A stretch of DNA of 64,000 nt, from NCBI GenBank assembly GCA_004014935.1, contig CP025324.1, forward strand, positions 124,001 through 188,000. The letters are read 5' to 3'. Positions 48,300 to 58,668 of this stretch are shown in pieces. Position numbers and translations under genes: made by a program. Every line of letters begins with the position of its first letter. Position 1 is the stretch's first letter. The notes under the pieces are model-generated. The model was not told the origin of the DNA, made no database searches, and was given only the letters and a program-made list of their open reading frames with translations. The stretch is from Saccharomycopsis malanga (lineage: Eukaryota; Ascomycota; Saccharomycetes; Ascoideales; Saccharomycopsidaceae).

Positions 48300-49082
48300 T
48301 GTTGCAAGAAGTAATGATTAATGAGGAGTCTATATTGTGGTTGTGCTACATTGAAATGTGGATGGTTCATATATTTAGGATGTGGCCGCTGGGCTGTACG
48401 GCACAGTGGCCAGTGCTCTCGGAGAGGAGTTAAATGACTTAGCAAGATCACTGGTACGATCACCAGCACCAACAATTTTACTCGCTGCTTTTTACGGTGC
48501 TGGACGTGATTTCACAGGCAAGTACAACTGTCTGAAACACGACCAAAGTCCAATCCATCGGGTGTTCAGAAAAGACGACCAGCAGATTACAATGACCGGG
48601 ACATTATTGGGTTTTCCCTCTGGGTTTTATCAAGTTCCTTATGAGAAAACGACTATATACGAAGCTGATATGTACTGGGCTTAAAATATAAGAAATCATT
48701 ATTGTTAAGATTGATTCATCAAAGTAGTAGCATACTTTCTGCTAGATTTTTATCTTACCTTCCTGTTTTACTACTGAGCAGTGTAATTAAAACAAAAGTA
48801 ATCCTTTAATATTAAAAGTGTTAAATGCAACTGCTTTATATTCATTACTGAGTAAAATACAGCGTTTATCGATGAACAAGCGTGGTACATTTCGAGACAA
48901 ATGGTATTAAAAGAACAAAATGTAAAAATGAAGTAACTATTTATAACATGGAAAAAGTAGGCTGCAGGAGTCAGCAAAAAGAAGAAACAATTGTCTCAGG
49001 ACAAACCAAACGAAGATATAAAAGAGCATTATGAAAACAAAGAGTCATGGCAAGAAGATGCAAGAAAAAAAAATAAGAGTAT
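48300..49082. other. Intergenic spacer with an orphan open frame
   Basis: Contains the frame at 48379-48684 given separately. The last 400 bases form the 3' region of the GH17 gene and are AT-rich with no other feature. Confidence 0.4.
48379..48684 (+). pseudogene. Orphan frame or gene relic without a start codon
   Basis: About 100 codons ending in a TAA at 48682-48684. The translation (AAGLYGTVASALGEELNDLARS through to YEADMYWA) has normal protein-like composition, including GTLLGFPSGFYQVPYEKTT, unlike the AT-driven frames in other spacers. But the only in-frame ATG is at 48592, and an in-frame TAG at 48376 closes it upstream. The TAG is part of ATATTTAG, which could be a splice acceptor, though no donor is evident in the 76 bases after MIOX2. 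It also uses CTG three times. Either the 3' exon of an unrecognised gene or a decayed remnant. Confidence 0.3.
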
Positions 49083-50723
49083 TCAGTCTAAAATGTCATA
49101 GGCACCAAAGTACTGTTCGATACCATAATCACCAGGGTTTTTCCAGTAATCATTATACATTGTGAGGATTGTCACGTCAGAACCTATAGTGTCCAAAATG
49201 CTTTTGATAGCAGCCTTTTGGTTTTCTGGAGAAGGCACGTTGAGACCATTGGTATCACCTTTACTTGGATAACCAGTTTCGGTAATGACCACCTTTTTAT
49301 TTTGACAAATGTTTTCAACGATTTTCTTCTGGCCAGCCACGAATTCGCCGGCCTGGCTGGCTTTGACAGAAGAGTCGAAATAGGAGTGTGGGTTAATGCC
49401 AACAAAATCAATATGATTGCCCTGGCATAAGGAAGGATAATGTTCAAAAGTGACAGGAGGTTCTGATGTGGTGACCTGGCCATTATAACCACCGTTTTTC
49501 AAAGAAGTTTTGACATGATCAATAATGTCAATTAACTGGGAAACTGTCATGAAACCAGAGTTGACCACTTCATTACCAACTGTAATGTATTCAAAAACAT
49601 CCCAACCGCTATTTTTGCCGTAAGAAACCAACGCAGCAACAGCCTCGTCAATAGTATTTCTGTCAGTAGAACTAAACCAAATACCTTGGTTTATCTTCAA
49701 ACCAAGTTTGGAAGATATTGGAACAACTGTAGACAAATAGTTACAGTCATTACCATAAACTCTGATAGTTGGTATACCTCTGGAAACAATCTTTTCCAAA
49801 TCAGAATGAACACTGTCATAATCTTTACATGACCCATCGTCATTGTAAGGACTGTATACCAAAGCAGTAGGAACCACAGTGGAAGCAGCATTACTGTTGG
49901 AGTTTGTAGGGGAAGAGAGGGAGGAAGAAGGAGAAGAGGAAGAAGGAGAAGAGGAAGAAGGAGAAGAGGAAGAAGGAGAAGAGGAAGAAGGAGAACTTGA
50001 GGAAGAAGAAGAACTTGAGGAAGAAGAAGAACTTGAGGAAGAAGAAGAAGAAGAAGAACTGGTAGTAATTACCAGCGAGGTAGAATCAGCATTTTCTTGA
50101 CTTGAAGATGTTTCTTCAGATGAAGAATCAGAAGAAGTTAATGATAAAGAAAGAGTGGTTTGAGAAACATTAGCAGTATTACCAGATGAGCTTTTGGGAG
50201 AGTTTGTAGAAGAAACATCAGAAGATCCAGCAGAATTTGTAGAGTCTGGGGAACCAGGGCTTGCAGAATTAGAAAAACTTGTTAAGTCAGATACACCACT
50301 TTCACTTGTACTGTCAGCAGAGCTGGTACTAACTGGGATAGAACTCCAGGATGTAATACCATTGTCTGAAGCATGATTAGCGCTGGCGACAGCACTATCG
50401 ATAGAAACCTGAGATGCAACAGAAGTGGTTGCTGTTAGAGTTTGACCATCAGAAATAGAGGCGCTTGGAACAGTAGTACTTAATGTCACAGTATAAGTCA
50501 AATCACCACTGACAATGACCTGTACCATAGGAGCTGTGACAGTATGAGTGCTAGTATAATAATAAGAAGTGGAACTAACAGTTGCAACTGTTCTTGTGAC
50601 ATGTACAACCTTTCTCTTGGCCTTTTCTCTCGCTAGCTGGACCTGCTGAGGGCACACTGCTGCTCCCGCAGCCAGGGAGATTATTGCAAGTAACGACAAG
50701 ATATAAACAATACCTGCCATCAT
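49083..50723 (-). CDS. GH17 cell-wall glucanase-like protein (Scw/Mp65 family)
   Basis: 546 residues starting MMAGIVYILS with a signal peptide (about 1-21) and a KR site (KAKRKVV, 35-40) that Kex2 could cleave. A Ser/Thr-rich stalk follows (about 60-285), including an unbroken run of more than 20 serines and five SSSSP units, expected to be heavily O-mannosylated. The GH17 domain (about 285-546) carries the proton donor in ITVGNEVVNS (E385) and the nucleophile in VVITETGYPSKGD (E482). Such proteins act in the wall as beta-1,3-glucan remodelling enzymes; length and the Ser-rich stalk resemble Scw11. No GPI signal is seen at the C-terminus. Confidence 0.92.
   Translation of the reverse strand: MMAGIVYILSLLAIISLAAGAAVCPQQVQLAREKAKRKVVHVTRTVATVSSTSYYYTSTHTVTAPMVQVIVSGDLTYTVTLSTTVPSASISDGQTLTATTSVASQVSIDSAVASANHASDNGITSWSSIPVSTSSADSTSESGVSDLTSFSNSASPGSPDSTNSAGSSDVSSTNSPKSSSGNTANVSQTTLSLSLTSSDSSSEETSSSQENADSTSLVITTSSSSSSSSSSSSSSSSSSSSSSSPSSSSPSSSSPSSSSPSSSSPSSSLSSPTNSNSNAASTVVPTALVYSPYNDDGSCKDYDSVHSDLEKIVSRGIPTIRVYGNDCNYLSTVVPISSKLGLKINQGIWFSSTDRNTIDEAVAALVSYGKNSGWDVFEYITVGNEVVNSGFMTVSQLIDIIDHVKTSLKNGGYNGQVTTSEPPVTFEHYPSLCQGNHIDFVGINPHSYFDSSVKASQAGEFVAGQKKIVENICQNKKVVITETGYPSKGDTNGLNVPSPENQKAAIKSILDTIGSDVTILTMYNDYWKNPGDYGIEQYFGAYDILD
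49909..50062. repeat. GA-rich coding microsatellite
   Basis: The plus strand carries GAGGAAGAAGGAGAA-type 15-base units, then GAAGAAGAA runs, inside the GH17 gene. On the coding strand these are TCC/TCT serine codons with CCT or CCA prolines, giving SSSSP repeats and a poly-Ser run. Length is likely to vary between strains. Confidence 0.85.
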
Positions 50724-52403
50724 TTGTGGTGGGTATTAATGAAACTGGAGGGTATTAAAATTAATATTGAAGGGTATCAAAGGCGGTGGTAATACTGAAA
50801 GTAGTTTTATTAATTACCAACTTTCTGAAACCTATCCAAGACAAAATTTCAAGTATCAAACTGTGAAATACGTCCAAATCTTCGGAAATGAGACAAGGAA
50901 CAGCTGATGAAGGCGGGAAGCAGCATTTTATATTCAATCTGCTGGCCAAAACAGTTTTGTCTTTGATTCGCTAGTAGTAGCAGATTTTCAAGGCAATATT
51001 TGCTGATGAACTGCATACAGAAACTTACGTGTGAAAACTCAAGCATAACTTAAAATTCACATTAGATCATTCTCCTAACTCTTTTCAGCTCTTCATAACT
51101 TCCATTTCTGGTGATCCTGCCAACGGCGTTGCCCTTTCAAACCTATTAAACTATGATCCCCGGCTAATAAGCTCGATGGCTGGCTGCATATGCATGCTGG
51201 GCTGGCGTGCATGAGACTGCATATCCCAACATGGCCCGCCATCAAGACTCAAGTTTTATCCTATGATAGTATGAGTTGGTTTCTGGAAAAGTTGCCCTAA
51301 GGCTGGTCCTCACAGCTGTGTAATGTACATAGAATGTAGGATGATCAGTGAATGTGAAATAAATCCGGAGTTAGTATTGTTTGTCACGAAGTTGTCTGAG
51401 ATGCAAGGAACCATACAACCTTGAACGAGTTGAAATATTAATTACTTGAATGATTGTCTGAGCAAATTACAGCGTAAAGGATTACCACAGTGAATCTCCA
51501 TATGTAGGAATGCATGCAAAAACATATATGTTTTCTTCGTTTAGAACTTGGTGCACGGAGGATTAACCGTTTTTTCTTTTGCTTAGACGGCCCAGGTATA
51601 CATAAGAAGCACGAGTTTTGAATCAAGAAGTATCTGGTCCAAACGTTTATGGAATCAACATGAAACTAGGAATATCACTAGTTCACAACAGCTTCTACGC
51701 GACCAGCCTTCAAAACAACTTCTATATACTCATCGCAACATTTGCTGATATCATAGATCAAAGGTTCAGCCAATTAATAATGCTGGTCAATTGTACCAAT
51801 AGAAAACGAATTTTGTATTTGTATAATTATGGACCACTAAGTCCACATGTAATTTTTTCGGGTTTTACATAAATCTACATTTTCCATACTACTTGCTTAT
51901 TGTTCAGTTATTTTAATCTATGTACAAGATCCAACAGTAATTGCCAGCACTTGAAACCTTGGCTCTATAGTTCTTTCTATATTCTCCGCTTGACAATGGA
52001 AACAATAGCTGTAAAAGTCACAAGCTGATGTTAGCATTCGCCTATGAATTTTATTTATGATGTAACTTTTCTCATAAATTGGATAAATGCTGGTATTTGT
52101 TCTTGTCAAGTACTCCTGTCAAAAAGATAATTACCTTTTCTTGCTATAGATGCTGAAAATAAGGTGTTTAACATCATAAGAGCAATCCTTTTTTCCAACA
52201 TCCATGTTATATACCCAAATCTAGCAATATTAATAATATAATAAGTTAAAATACTTTTTAAACATTTCACCCAACAGTTAAAACATTCTACATTTACTCT
52301 ACACCTTGACATATACCTTCATATGTCGCCTTACTAAACGAAAAAGTAGAAGGTCGTCAATTAGTAAATAAGAACAATATAAAACAATTAATATTCAACT
52401 TAT
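50724..52403. other. Intergenic spacer, GH17 promoter and RPL37 3' region
   Basis: 1.7 kb with no supported gene. At about 51186-51225 there is a dense group of TGCATATGCATGC and GCGTGCATG motifs, possible binding sites for an APSES (Efg1/Phd1) type regulator, which is known to favour ATGCAT. Other parts show only short frames. Confidence 0.45.
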
Positions 52404-53150
52404 TTAAGCAGTAGCAGCAGCCTTTGGAGCAGCTTGACCAGTTTGGAAACCGTTCTTGAATCTTCTGGAGACGTGCTTCAAGTAAGCCATACGGCCGGTA
52501 CCGGTGGTTCTTCTTCTCTTAGCCTTTTCAGCCCAGTTGTGCTTTCTCATCTTAGCAGCTGGGTATCCACACGAAGCACAGGTCTTCTTTTGGACGTGGA
52601 AAGAACGCTTACCACATCTGTTACACAAAGTGTGGGATTTGTTGTTTTTTTTACCGAACGATGGAGTACCTTCTATAGAATTTGTTAGTGGTATGTCGCT
52701 TTACCAGTTTCTGGAGAAACCAGAAACATTTTGTCTATTGTAAAAGAACTGGATAATACATGTCATTATTGAATAGCGTTGGTACTGTTCAATCTAACCC
52801 TTCTTGATTGCTTGTAGACTCTTGCTATAATCTGTTCTTTAACTTTCAATTTGATGAGTTATCTTTCAGTTTGAGGAATTACATTATTTAATGTTCAATC
52901 TTGAATCAATCTTTCGGTGAGCTTTTCATTGATTGTTGAATTCTATGACCTTGAGAGTTGAATTTATTTATCGTACAATTATGAACTTTTCCCTTCTCCA
53001 TTGCCATTCTGATCTTCAATTTGATATTCACATATTTCGTTCTCATTATAAACAGTTATTCATTTCAACATTATCCTCACAATAATACACTCATTCAATC
53101 CAGTTCTCCGACAGTTTTTATTACTCAGTCCGGCAGTACTTACTTCCCAT
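52404..53150 (-). CDS. RPL37: 60S ribosomal protein eL37, one intron
   Basis: Two exons on the minus strand: 53144-53150 (ATGGGAA) and 52404-52672. Joined they give 91 residues starting [11 protein letters not shown] and matching eL37, with a C4 zinc finger (C19, C22, C34, C37: [20 protein letters not shown]) and the basic [20 protein letters not shown]. eL37 lies at the base of the 60S subunit and contacts 5.8S and 25S rRNA. The C-terminal tail is Ala-rich. Without the splice, the frame has no proper start. The intron position after the second codon plus one base is usual for yeast ribosomal-protein genes. Confidence 0.96.
52673..53143 (-). other. Intron of RPL37 (471 nt)
   Basis: 5' site GTAAGT (minus, 53138-53143), branch-like CACTAAC about 15 nt before the acceptor, and acceptor TCTATAG next to 52672. 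I looked for C/D box snoRNA signatures and found none convincing. Short TTCAATTTGA and TTCAATC motifs recur in the intron. Confidence 0.9.
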
Positions 53151-55030
53151 TTTCTATGTTGTTATTGTTATCTTCAGCTGTCCAAACAAGAAGTATATTC
53201 AACTAACAGTTATTGAAAAGTCTTAGAAAAGTTTTTCTTTACTATCCTCGCCAAAGGTTAGTTGGAATTTTTCCCGCTCACACTGTAAAGATCACGCGTT
53301 ACCCTGCATCAGTAATCTTCTCTCCCCGTATTTTTCACCTCTTCCTTTCGCTCTCTTTTCCAGTCCGCCAAACTAGTGTGCGCTGAAATATACATCACGT
53401 TATCTGTGACCGCTAAAAATAGTCAATTTCAAGAAATTCCTATCATGTGATATAATGTAGGGCTAATCGGGGCTGGTATTTATATTACTGAACATGCTTC
53501 ACTTCCTGAAAAGGTTGTTAACTGGCTCAAAAATGTACTAGAAAGTGAAACTAAGGCTTCCTTGTGGACTACTATGAAGTGCAGTTGATGTAAAGATACA
53601 TAAAAAGCTTTGAAAGTACGTTTTCATGAGCTAGTCCCATTAATTGGTCAAAGTTGATCATCATTTCTTATTCCTTATTCCTCAAGCTTTTCAGCTTTGA
53701 TAATTACATTTGTTTTTGCGAATTGTAGAACTAAATATTCTAGTGGCAATTGAATGTAAAAATACTGTTGAAAAAAACTAGTTGACCTTCACCATATGAA
53801 TAAGCAATAAAAAAAAATTCAAATATCTAGCTACAACAATTTCAAGTACATTTAATATCATCTTCAAGGTAGGAAATTAGCTGAAATATGTAGTTTTAGA
53901 CAACTATAAAGCCTAAAATTTGAATAACTTATGTCAAACCTTTTCTGCAATTTCCTTAAAATGAGGCAAGGCTCAAAAAACTGTTGGTTTAATCTATATG
54001 TGTTGCCGTCAGCCATAGTTTTCGAATTATTTGACAAAGAAGTTATATTGTGGAGAGTTAATATTTTTGACACTCAATTGTTTATAGATAAAAGTATTAC
54101 TGGTGTTTTTTCAGAGTAGGTATAAACATAAGAAATAATGAATGAATATTTCAGGCAGAGTTGTAACTCATACTGGAAATATTCAAAAAAGTCAAGAGTT
54201 ACTTTCGCATTAATCTAAATTGGAAGGCAAAAATAACTGGTAAAAAGAAGAGAAAAATCGAAATACGTAAGCGAAGCATTTATTATTGGTGATATCTTAT
54301 ATTTCGAGCCCAGGAAATATCAGCTTCGTATATTTATTTTTTTTAAAAAAAAAGAACGCTACAAGACGTAATGTAAAGTAGTTGTAATACTAGTAATAAA
54401 CCAGTAATGGCATATAAAGTTCTATATAGCAATACACTTCGTATCACGACCAAATTTGGAGACCTATTAAGGTATCATGACATGTTGATGCATGCATGTA
54501 TCAGCTGAGTTATACTGGCCTGATGTCCACTCAAAATATGGAACTGTATCATAGATACGGAACAACAATAGAATACGAAGAAAACCTCCAAAACGGAATA
54601 ATCGGCAGACAATGCCACTCAAGTAATCAATGTTACCAACTATTTAGGTTTTTTTGAGGCAAGGGGAAGATAAACAATACGGTCATTTGTTTCAATGACT
54701 TTTGTCATGTAACCATATCCACCAATTGGGCTGTTTAATAGGTGTTCCACTGTTATGGACCATCGGTTGGTCATAAAACAGACCGATATCACCGGGCTGA
54801 GCCACGATTTGGTCGCTTAATTCTCTTGTTTATGCACCACCAACGTCACGATGCAGATACCTGCGTATTTCTCGATCCAGAAAACTTTCTTACATATAAA
54901 GATAATATCTGCCAAGAGATAATCTTGATTTTGTCAGTGAACAATCCTATTATTATTATTTATTATTCTTGACAGGAACATACGTTATTGTATTAAGCAT
55001 ACTCATTGTTCTTCAAAAACCAACCTTCTC
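53151..55030. other. Intergenic spacer, RPL37 promoter and upstream of GPI gene
   Basis: 1.9 kb with no supported gene. GTAGGGCTAA at 53457-53466 resembles a Tbf1-type ARCCCTAA element on the minus strand, which is a known feature of ribosomal-protein promoters in Candida-type yeasts. A T8A9 tract is at about 54337-54353. ATGCATGCATGTA lies at about 54488-54500. Confidence 0.45.
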
Positions 55031-56230
55031 ATGAAATTCCCCATAGTAAATCTTGTTGCAATTTTACAGTTGTCTGTTTATAGCATTGGAAACCCTATTC
55101 CGAACCCCCAAAATGATAAACTTCCTTCTCTTTATGTAAAGAGATTACATGGCACAAGCCATCGTTCTAGCTCAAGTCATGGCAGCTCAAGCCATGGTAG
55201 TTCGAGCCATGGTAGTTCGAGCCATGGTAGCTCAAGTCATGGTAGCTCAGGTAGTACAGGTTCTAAAGGTGGTTCCAATGGTTCAGGAACAAAAGGCGGC
55301 TCAAATGGAAATTCCGGCAATAAACAAACTATTGGTGCTCAAACAGGGTCACCAAAAACAGGTGCAAAGACTGGCGCCAATGGAGGAACTACTCAGCAAC
55401 CAAATGAAATTAACACGAAAACCAATGGTAATGGCAACACCAATAATAATCCTAGAACTTCACAAAACACTGGAAATGCTATAAGAAGTCAAAACACTGG
55501 GAAAGGACCAACGACTACTGGGAATCCTAACACTGGAACCGGCGCCACAGCTCCAGTAGGAGGTGGAAAGACCACCGGTAGTCCAAACACAGCCAGACCA
55601 GCATATGTTCTTACTGGCAGACCAGCAGGAGGTGTTACGCAGTATATCACCAGACAGAATGGCGGTGGTGGGTTCAACTTTAATCCTTTTATCGCTGGGT
55701 TTGGAGTAGGCATGTTGGCTAATAATTTACATCACAATGCTGCTCAAAACAACTATGTATATCTGGACAAAACAACCACTTATACTGTGAGTGAGAATGC
55801 TCTCATGACGATTGCTCCTTCTTTAATCGAAACAGATTTGAGCAAGATCCAAACAGCTGCTCTGGGCCATCCTGAGTTGCAAAAGTTTTTGTCTGATTAT
55901 TACAGCTCTATAAACACTCAAAGTTGGGTTAGTGCCATGTCACTCATTCATACCGTCACACAGACCGTGAACGTGAACAACTACTTAAGTTTTATTACCA
56001 AAAGTTTACCTCATACTGCTTCCACTTCTGAATACTCTCAATATTTGGTTTCTATGGTGGAAGAATTCAAAAAAGAAGCAAATAATTTGACAAGTATATC
56101 AGGAAATGACGAGGCTAGTCAAACCAGCCTGAACAGTAAAAATTCTCATGGTGGAGCTCGAAAATCATTCACTCCCGAGTTTTACGGTCTCACTGCAATT
56201 GTTTCAACTTTTATTTTAGCCTTGTTATGA
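55031..56230 (+). CDS. Putative GPI-anchored cell-wall protein with SSSHG repeats
   Basis: 399 residues. A signal peptide (about 1-20, LVAILQLSVYSIG) is followed by a pro-like part ending YVKR, a Kex2-type site at about 36-39. Residues 45-75 hold five SSSHG repeats, then Gly/Asn/Thr/Ser-rich sequence (about 75-210). A more ordered region (about 225-345) contains YLDKTTTYTVSENALMTIAP and HTVTQTVNVNNYLSFI. The C-terminus has a short Ser/Gly stretch and a hydrophobic tail (about 383-399, TAIVSTFILALL) fitting a GPI-attachment signal. I know no named orthologue. It is likely a lineage-specific wall or surface protein. Confidence 0.82.
   Translation: MKFPIVNLVAILQLSVYSIGNPIPNPQNDKLPSLYVKRLHGTSHRSSSSHGSSSHGSSSHGSSSHGSSSHGSSGSTGSKGGSNGSGTKGGSNGNSGNKQTIGAQTGSPKTGAKTGANGGTTQQPNEINTKTNGNGNTNNNPRTSQNTGNAIRSQNTGKGPTTTGNPNTGTGATAPVGGGKTTGSPNTARPAYVLTGRPAGGVTQYITRQNGGGGFNFNPFIAGFGVGMLANNLHHNAAQNNYVYLDKTTTYTVSENALMTIAPSLIETDLSKIQTAALGHPELQKFLSDYYSSINTQSWVSAMSLIHTVTQTVNVNNYLSFITKSLPHTASTSEYSQYLVSMVEEFKKEANNLTSISGNDEASQTSLNSKNSHGGARKSFTPEFYGLTAIVSTFILALL
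55160..55246 (+). repeat. 15-bp coding tandem repeats
   Basis: Five copies of an AG(C/T)TC(A/G)AG(C/T)CATGG(T/C) unit in the GPI-like gene, encoding SSSHG. Copies differ by synonymous changes only, so the amino-acid repeat is maintained. Confidence 0.85.
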
Positions 56231-57063
56231 TCTTTGTTTTTTGCTAAAAGCTTTTTATCTCTTTTTATCTCTTTTTATATTATGTTTTTGTACTTACTAA
56301 TTTGTTTGTTTTAATTTTTGAAAGGCTCAAGATATTTATTTACATGTTAATGAAATGAACTTAGACTTTATACGCACAGTTCGTTCTGCCTTTAATAGTG
56401 GTAAGAACATGTAGAACTAACAAATAAATATTATTTGTTGTAATCTAAGCCCTGTTTGCAATTAAATGTACTATTTTAAAAATTCTACCTTTTATCTTTT
56501 ACAATCTTGATTCGAGCATTGTTTAAGGTGCACAACTTGTCAACTTCAGGGGACGCGAATTGAATCCTTTCCTGATAAGGTTTTACTTCATCTCCAGTAT
56601 ATCACAATTGACTGAATGAAGCCAGTTAAATTACGGCAACAGAGATAAAATCTGTTAGGACTTGCATTGTAAGTAGACAAATGCTGTGGGTTTTTTGCTC
56701 CTTCTTACAATAATCATAGGTAAAGCACTAACAACTAATATATATGTATTAAAAAAAGGCCAATTGCGTGTGACGCGTATTAGTTGTTATTGAAGCTTTT
56801 CTGTTCTAGCAGGTAAAAACCCCCACATACATGCTCATACCAACAAAAACTACATATAATTGAAAAAAAAAACATAACTTGAATGTTACTATTATATAAA
56901 CACAATAAGCCAACTAACAAAACGAACACTAGGGTACAGCCAACTTTGAAACAAAAAAGAACATTTTCATGACGAGCAATTACAAAACAAACATGGACCA
57001 ACATAAACAAGATGGGAAATGACGGTAAAAAAAAAGAAAAGAACAAGAAAAAAAGGGAATGGA
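56231..57063. other. Intergenic spacer between convergent genes
   Basis: Between the GPI-like gene and CUB1. CTTTTTATCT is repeated three times near 56247-56278. No gene seen; frames at 56780-57067 are composition-driven. Confidence 0.4.
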
Positions 57064-58668
57064 TCATTTCGTTTCATTATCAGTGACATTTTCACTAGGT
57101 AAATAACTATCATATTCGTACTCGCTACCGGTGAGTAAATTTTTATTATTATCGTCGTCGTAATCTTCTTCTTCCAAAGCATCGTATTGTCGGTCTTCAT
57201 TAGCGTCGTCTTCGTCATTATCATTGGTCATATCGCCACCTTGTTCTTCCAACTCTACTCTCAATTCGTAGCAAATGTCGTAACATTCTGCTAATAATGC
57301 GTTGAGAGTGCCTTGGCCTTCTGGGATTTGGCCGTCTACAATAAATTTTCCATCGATGCGCATATCATCAATAGAAGCGAGCTTCATTTGATAAGGATAT
57401 AATTCTCTGGTGGAACTGATGCCTCCCATTCTTTTGACGTCAAGCAAACATCTACGGACAGTGGACAATTGGTTATGTACTGGTTGAAGAGCTTCTGAAA
57501 CAGGCTCAGAGGATTCTAAAAGTTTATATATGATGGCATAACATCTTCTCAAAAGATATAAGAGCATGGTTTGACCCTTTGTATAAGGCTCATTGGCAGA
57601 GTTTCTAAACTTTCCGTCTACTCTCAAATCATCGATTTTCTGCAATTCCTTTTGGTAGTTGAACAAATCTGTTTCTCTTAATGTCCAACGTCTGGTTACC
57701 AACAAGTTTTCTAACGAGATCTTGATTTTTATCAATTTATTGAATAGTGGCAACAACTCCTTATCAATTAGGGACAATTTGACAGAGTTGTCGTTTTTTA
57801 TAAACTTCAAGTCATTAATGATATAATGGCATTCATCTAATAAACCATTAAGAGCACTTTGACCCTTTTTATCTTTGACTTCTTGATCGTCTTTAGTAAG
57901 AAAATCACCGTTTTCATCACGATGTTTCTCTAATTCTGCCAATTCTGCTTCATATTTCTCTGCTAAACTATCATAACTAGTAGTTTCATTAGAATCTCTT
58001 CTGGTGACCAATCCCATGAGTAATCTTCTCAAACTGATCAATTCATCTAAATAGCCTGCCAATTCTGGAGAGATCTCATCGACATTTTTCTCAACCAGTT
58101 TATACTCCTCAATACAATGCTGTAGCTTTTGATTCAACAAATCTTGCTCCTCGGCAAAATTGCCCTCTGTCTCTGCAGAAGACTGGCTAAACTTGTAATA
58201 ATCGTCTTCTTTGATGATGTTGGTGATTTCCGCAAGCCGTTCTTTGATAGGTTTTAAATCGTGTTTGGTATACACCTTGGATTCCACCAAATGTTCCAAT
58301 AGCCGTTGCACAGTGGATAAAGAAGCATAGGTGGCAGGAGCAGTTTTGGTAAGACCCACAGTCATAAAACTAAGAGACAACAATTGAAATATCTCGTCTA
58401 AAATGGAATCTACCTTATTATGGACATTGGAACCAGCAGTAATTACACTGACCGAGGCACGGCGTTTAAAATTGCCATCAGCAAAGTGCACATGTCTAAT
58501 GGATTTAAGCTCTTTATATTTGACCAACACCTCATCATACACCTTTTTCACATCAGCAGACTTCATAAACTCCTTCCGGTTGTTCTTCAATTGTAACAAG
58601 TGGGCTCGAATCTCTACCAAGTCTTCATAGACTTGCTTCTCTTCGCTAGGCACCTCATTGGTATGCAT
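57064..58668 (-). CDS. CUB1: UPF0662/DUF2408 protein, Cub1 orthologue
   Basis: 534 residues from the ATG at 58668 (MHTNEVPSEE). Helical throughout, it contains two related halves typical of this fungal family: FNYQKELQKIDDLRVDGKF and YPYQMKLASIDDMRIDGKF are a clear internal repeat, each preceded by an RR-type helix (LLVTRRWTLRE, CLLDVKRMGG). The C-terminal 60 residues are very acidic (DNDEDDANEDRQYDALEEED). S. cerevisiae Cub1 (YPL260W) is linked to ubiquitin/bortezomib responses and DNA damage; the biochemical role is unknown. The frame runs six bases further upstream without an ATG. Confidence 0.9.
   Translation of the reverse strand: MHTNEVPSEEKQVYEDLVEIRAHLLQLKNNRKEFMKSADVKKVYDEVLVKYKELKSIRHVHFADGNFKRRASVSVITAGSNVHNKVDSILDEIFQLLSLSFMTVGLTKTAPATYASLSTVQRLLEHLVESKVYTKHDLKPIKERLAEITNIIKEDDYYKFSQSSAETEGNFAEEQDLLNQKLQHCIEEYKLVEKNVDEISPELAGYLDELISLRRLLMGLVTRRDSNETTSYDSLAEKYEAELAELEKHRDENGDFLTKDDQEVKDKKGQSALNGLLDECHYIINDLKFIKNDNSVKLSLIDKELLPLFNKLIKIKISLENLLVTRRWTLRETDLFNYQKELQKIDDLRVDGKFRNSANEPYTKGQTMLLYLLRRCYAIIYKLLESSEPVSEALQPVHNQLSTVRRCLLDVKRMGGISSTRELYPYQMKLASIDDMRIDGKFIVDGQIPEGQGTLNALLAECYDICYELRVELEEQGGDMTNDNDEDDANEDRQYDALEEEDYDDDNNKNLLTGSEYEYDSYLPSENVTDNETK

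Noticed and set aside
52673-53143. snoRNA in the RPL37 intron
   Set aside because: No C/D box pair or H/ACA layout was convincing by eye on the transcribed strand.
54742-54972. 76-codon plus-strand frame
   Set aside because: It begins at a GTG, lies in a spacer, and has no protein-like pattern.
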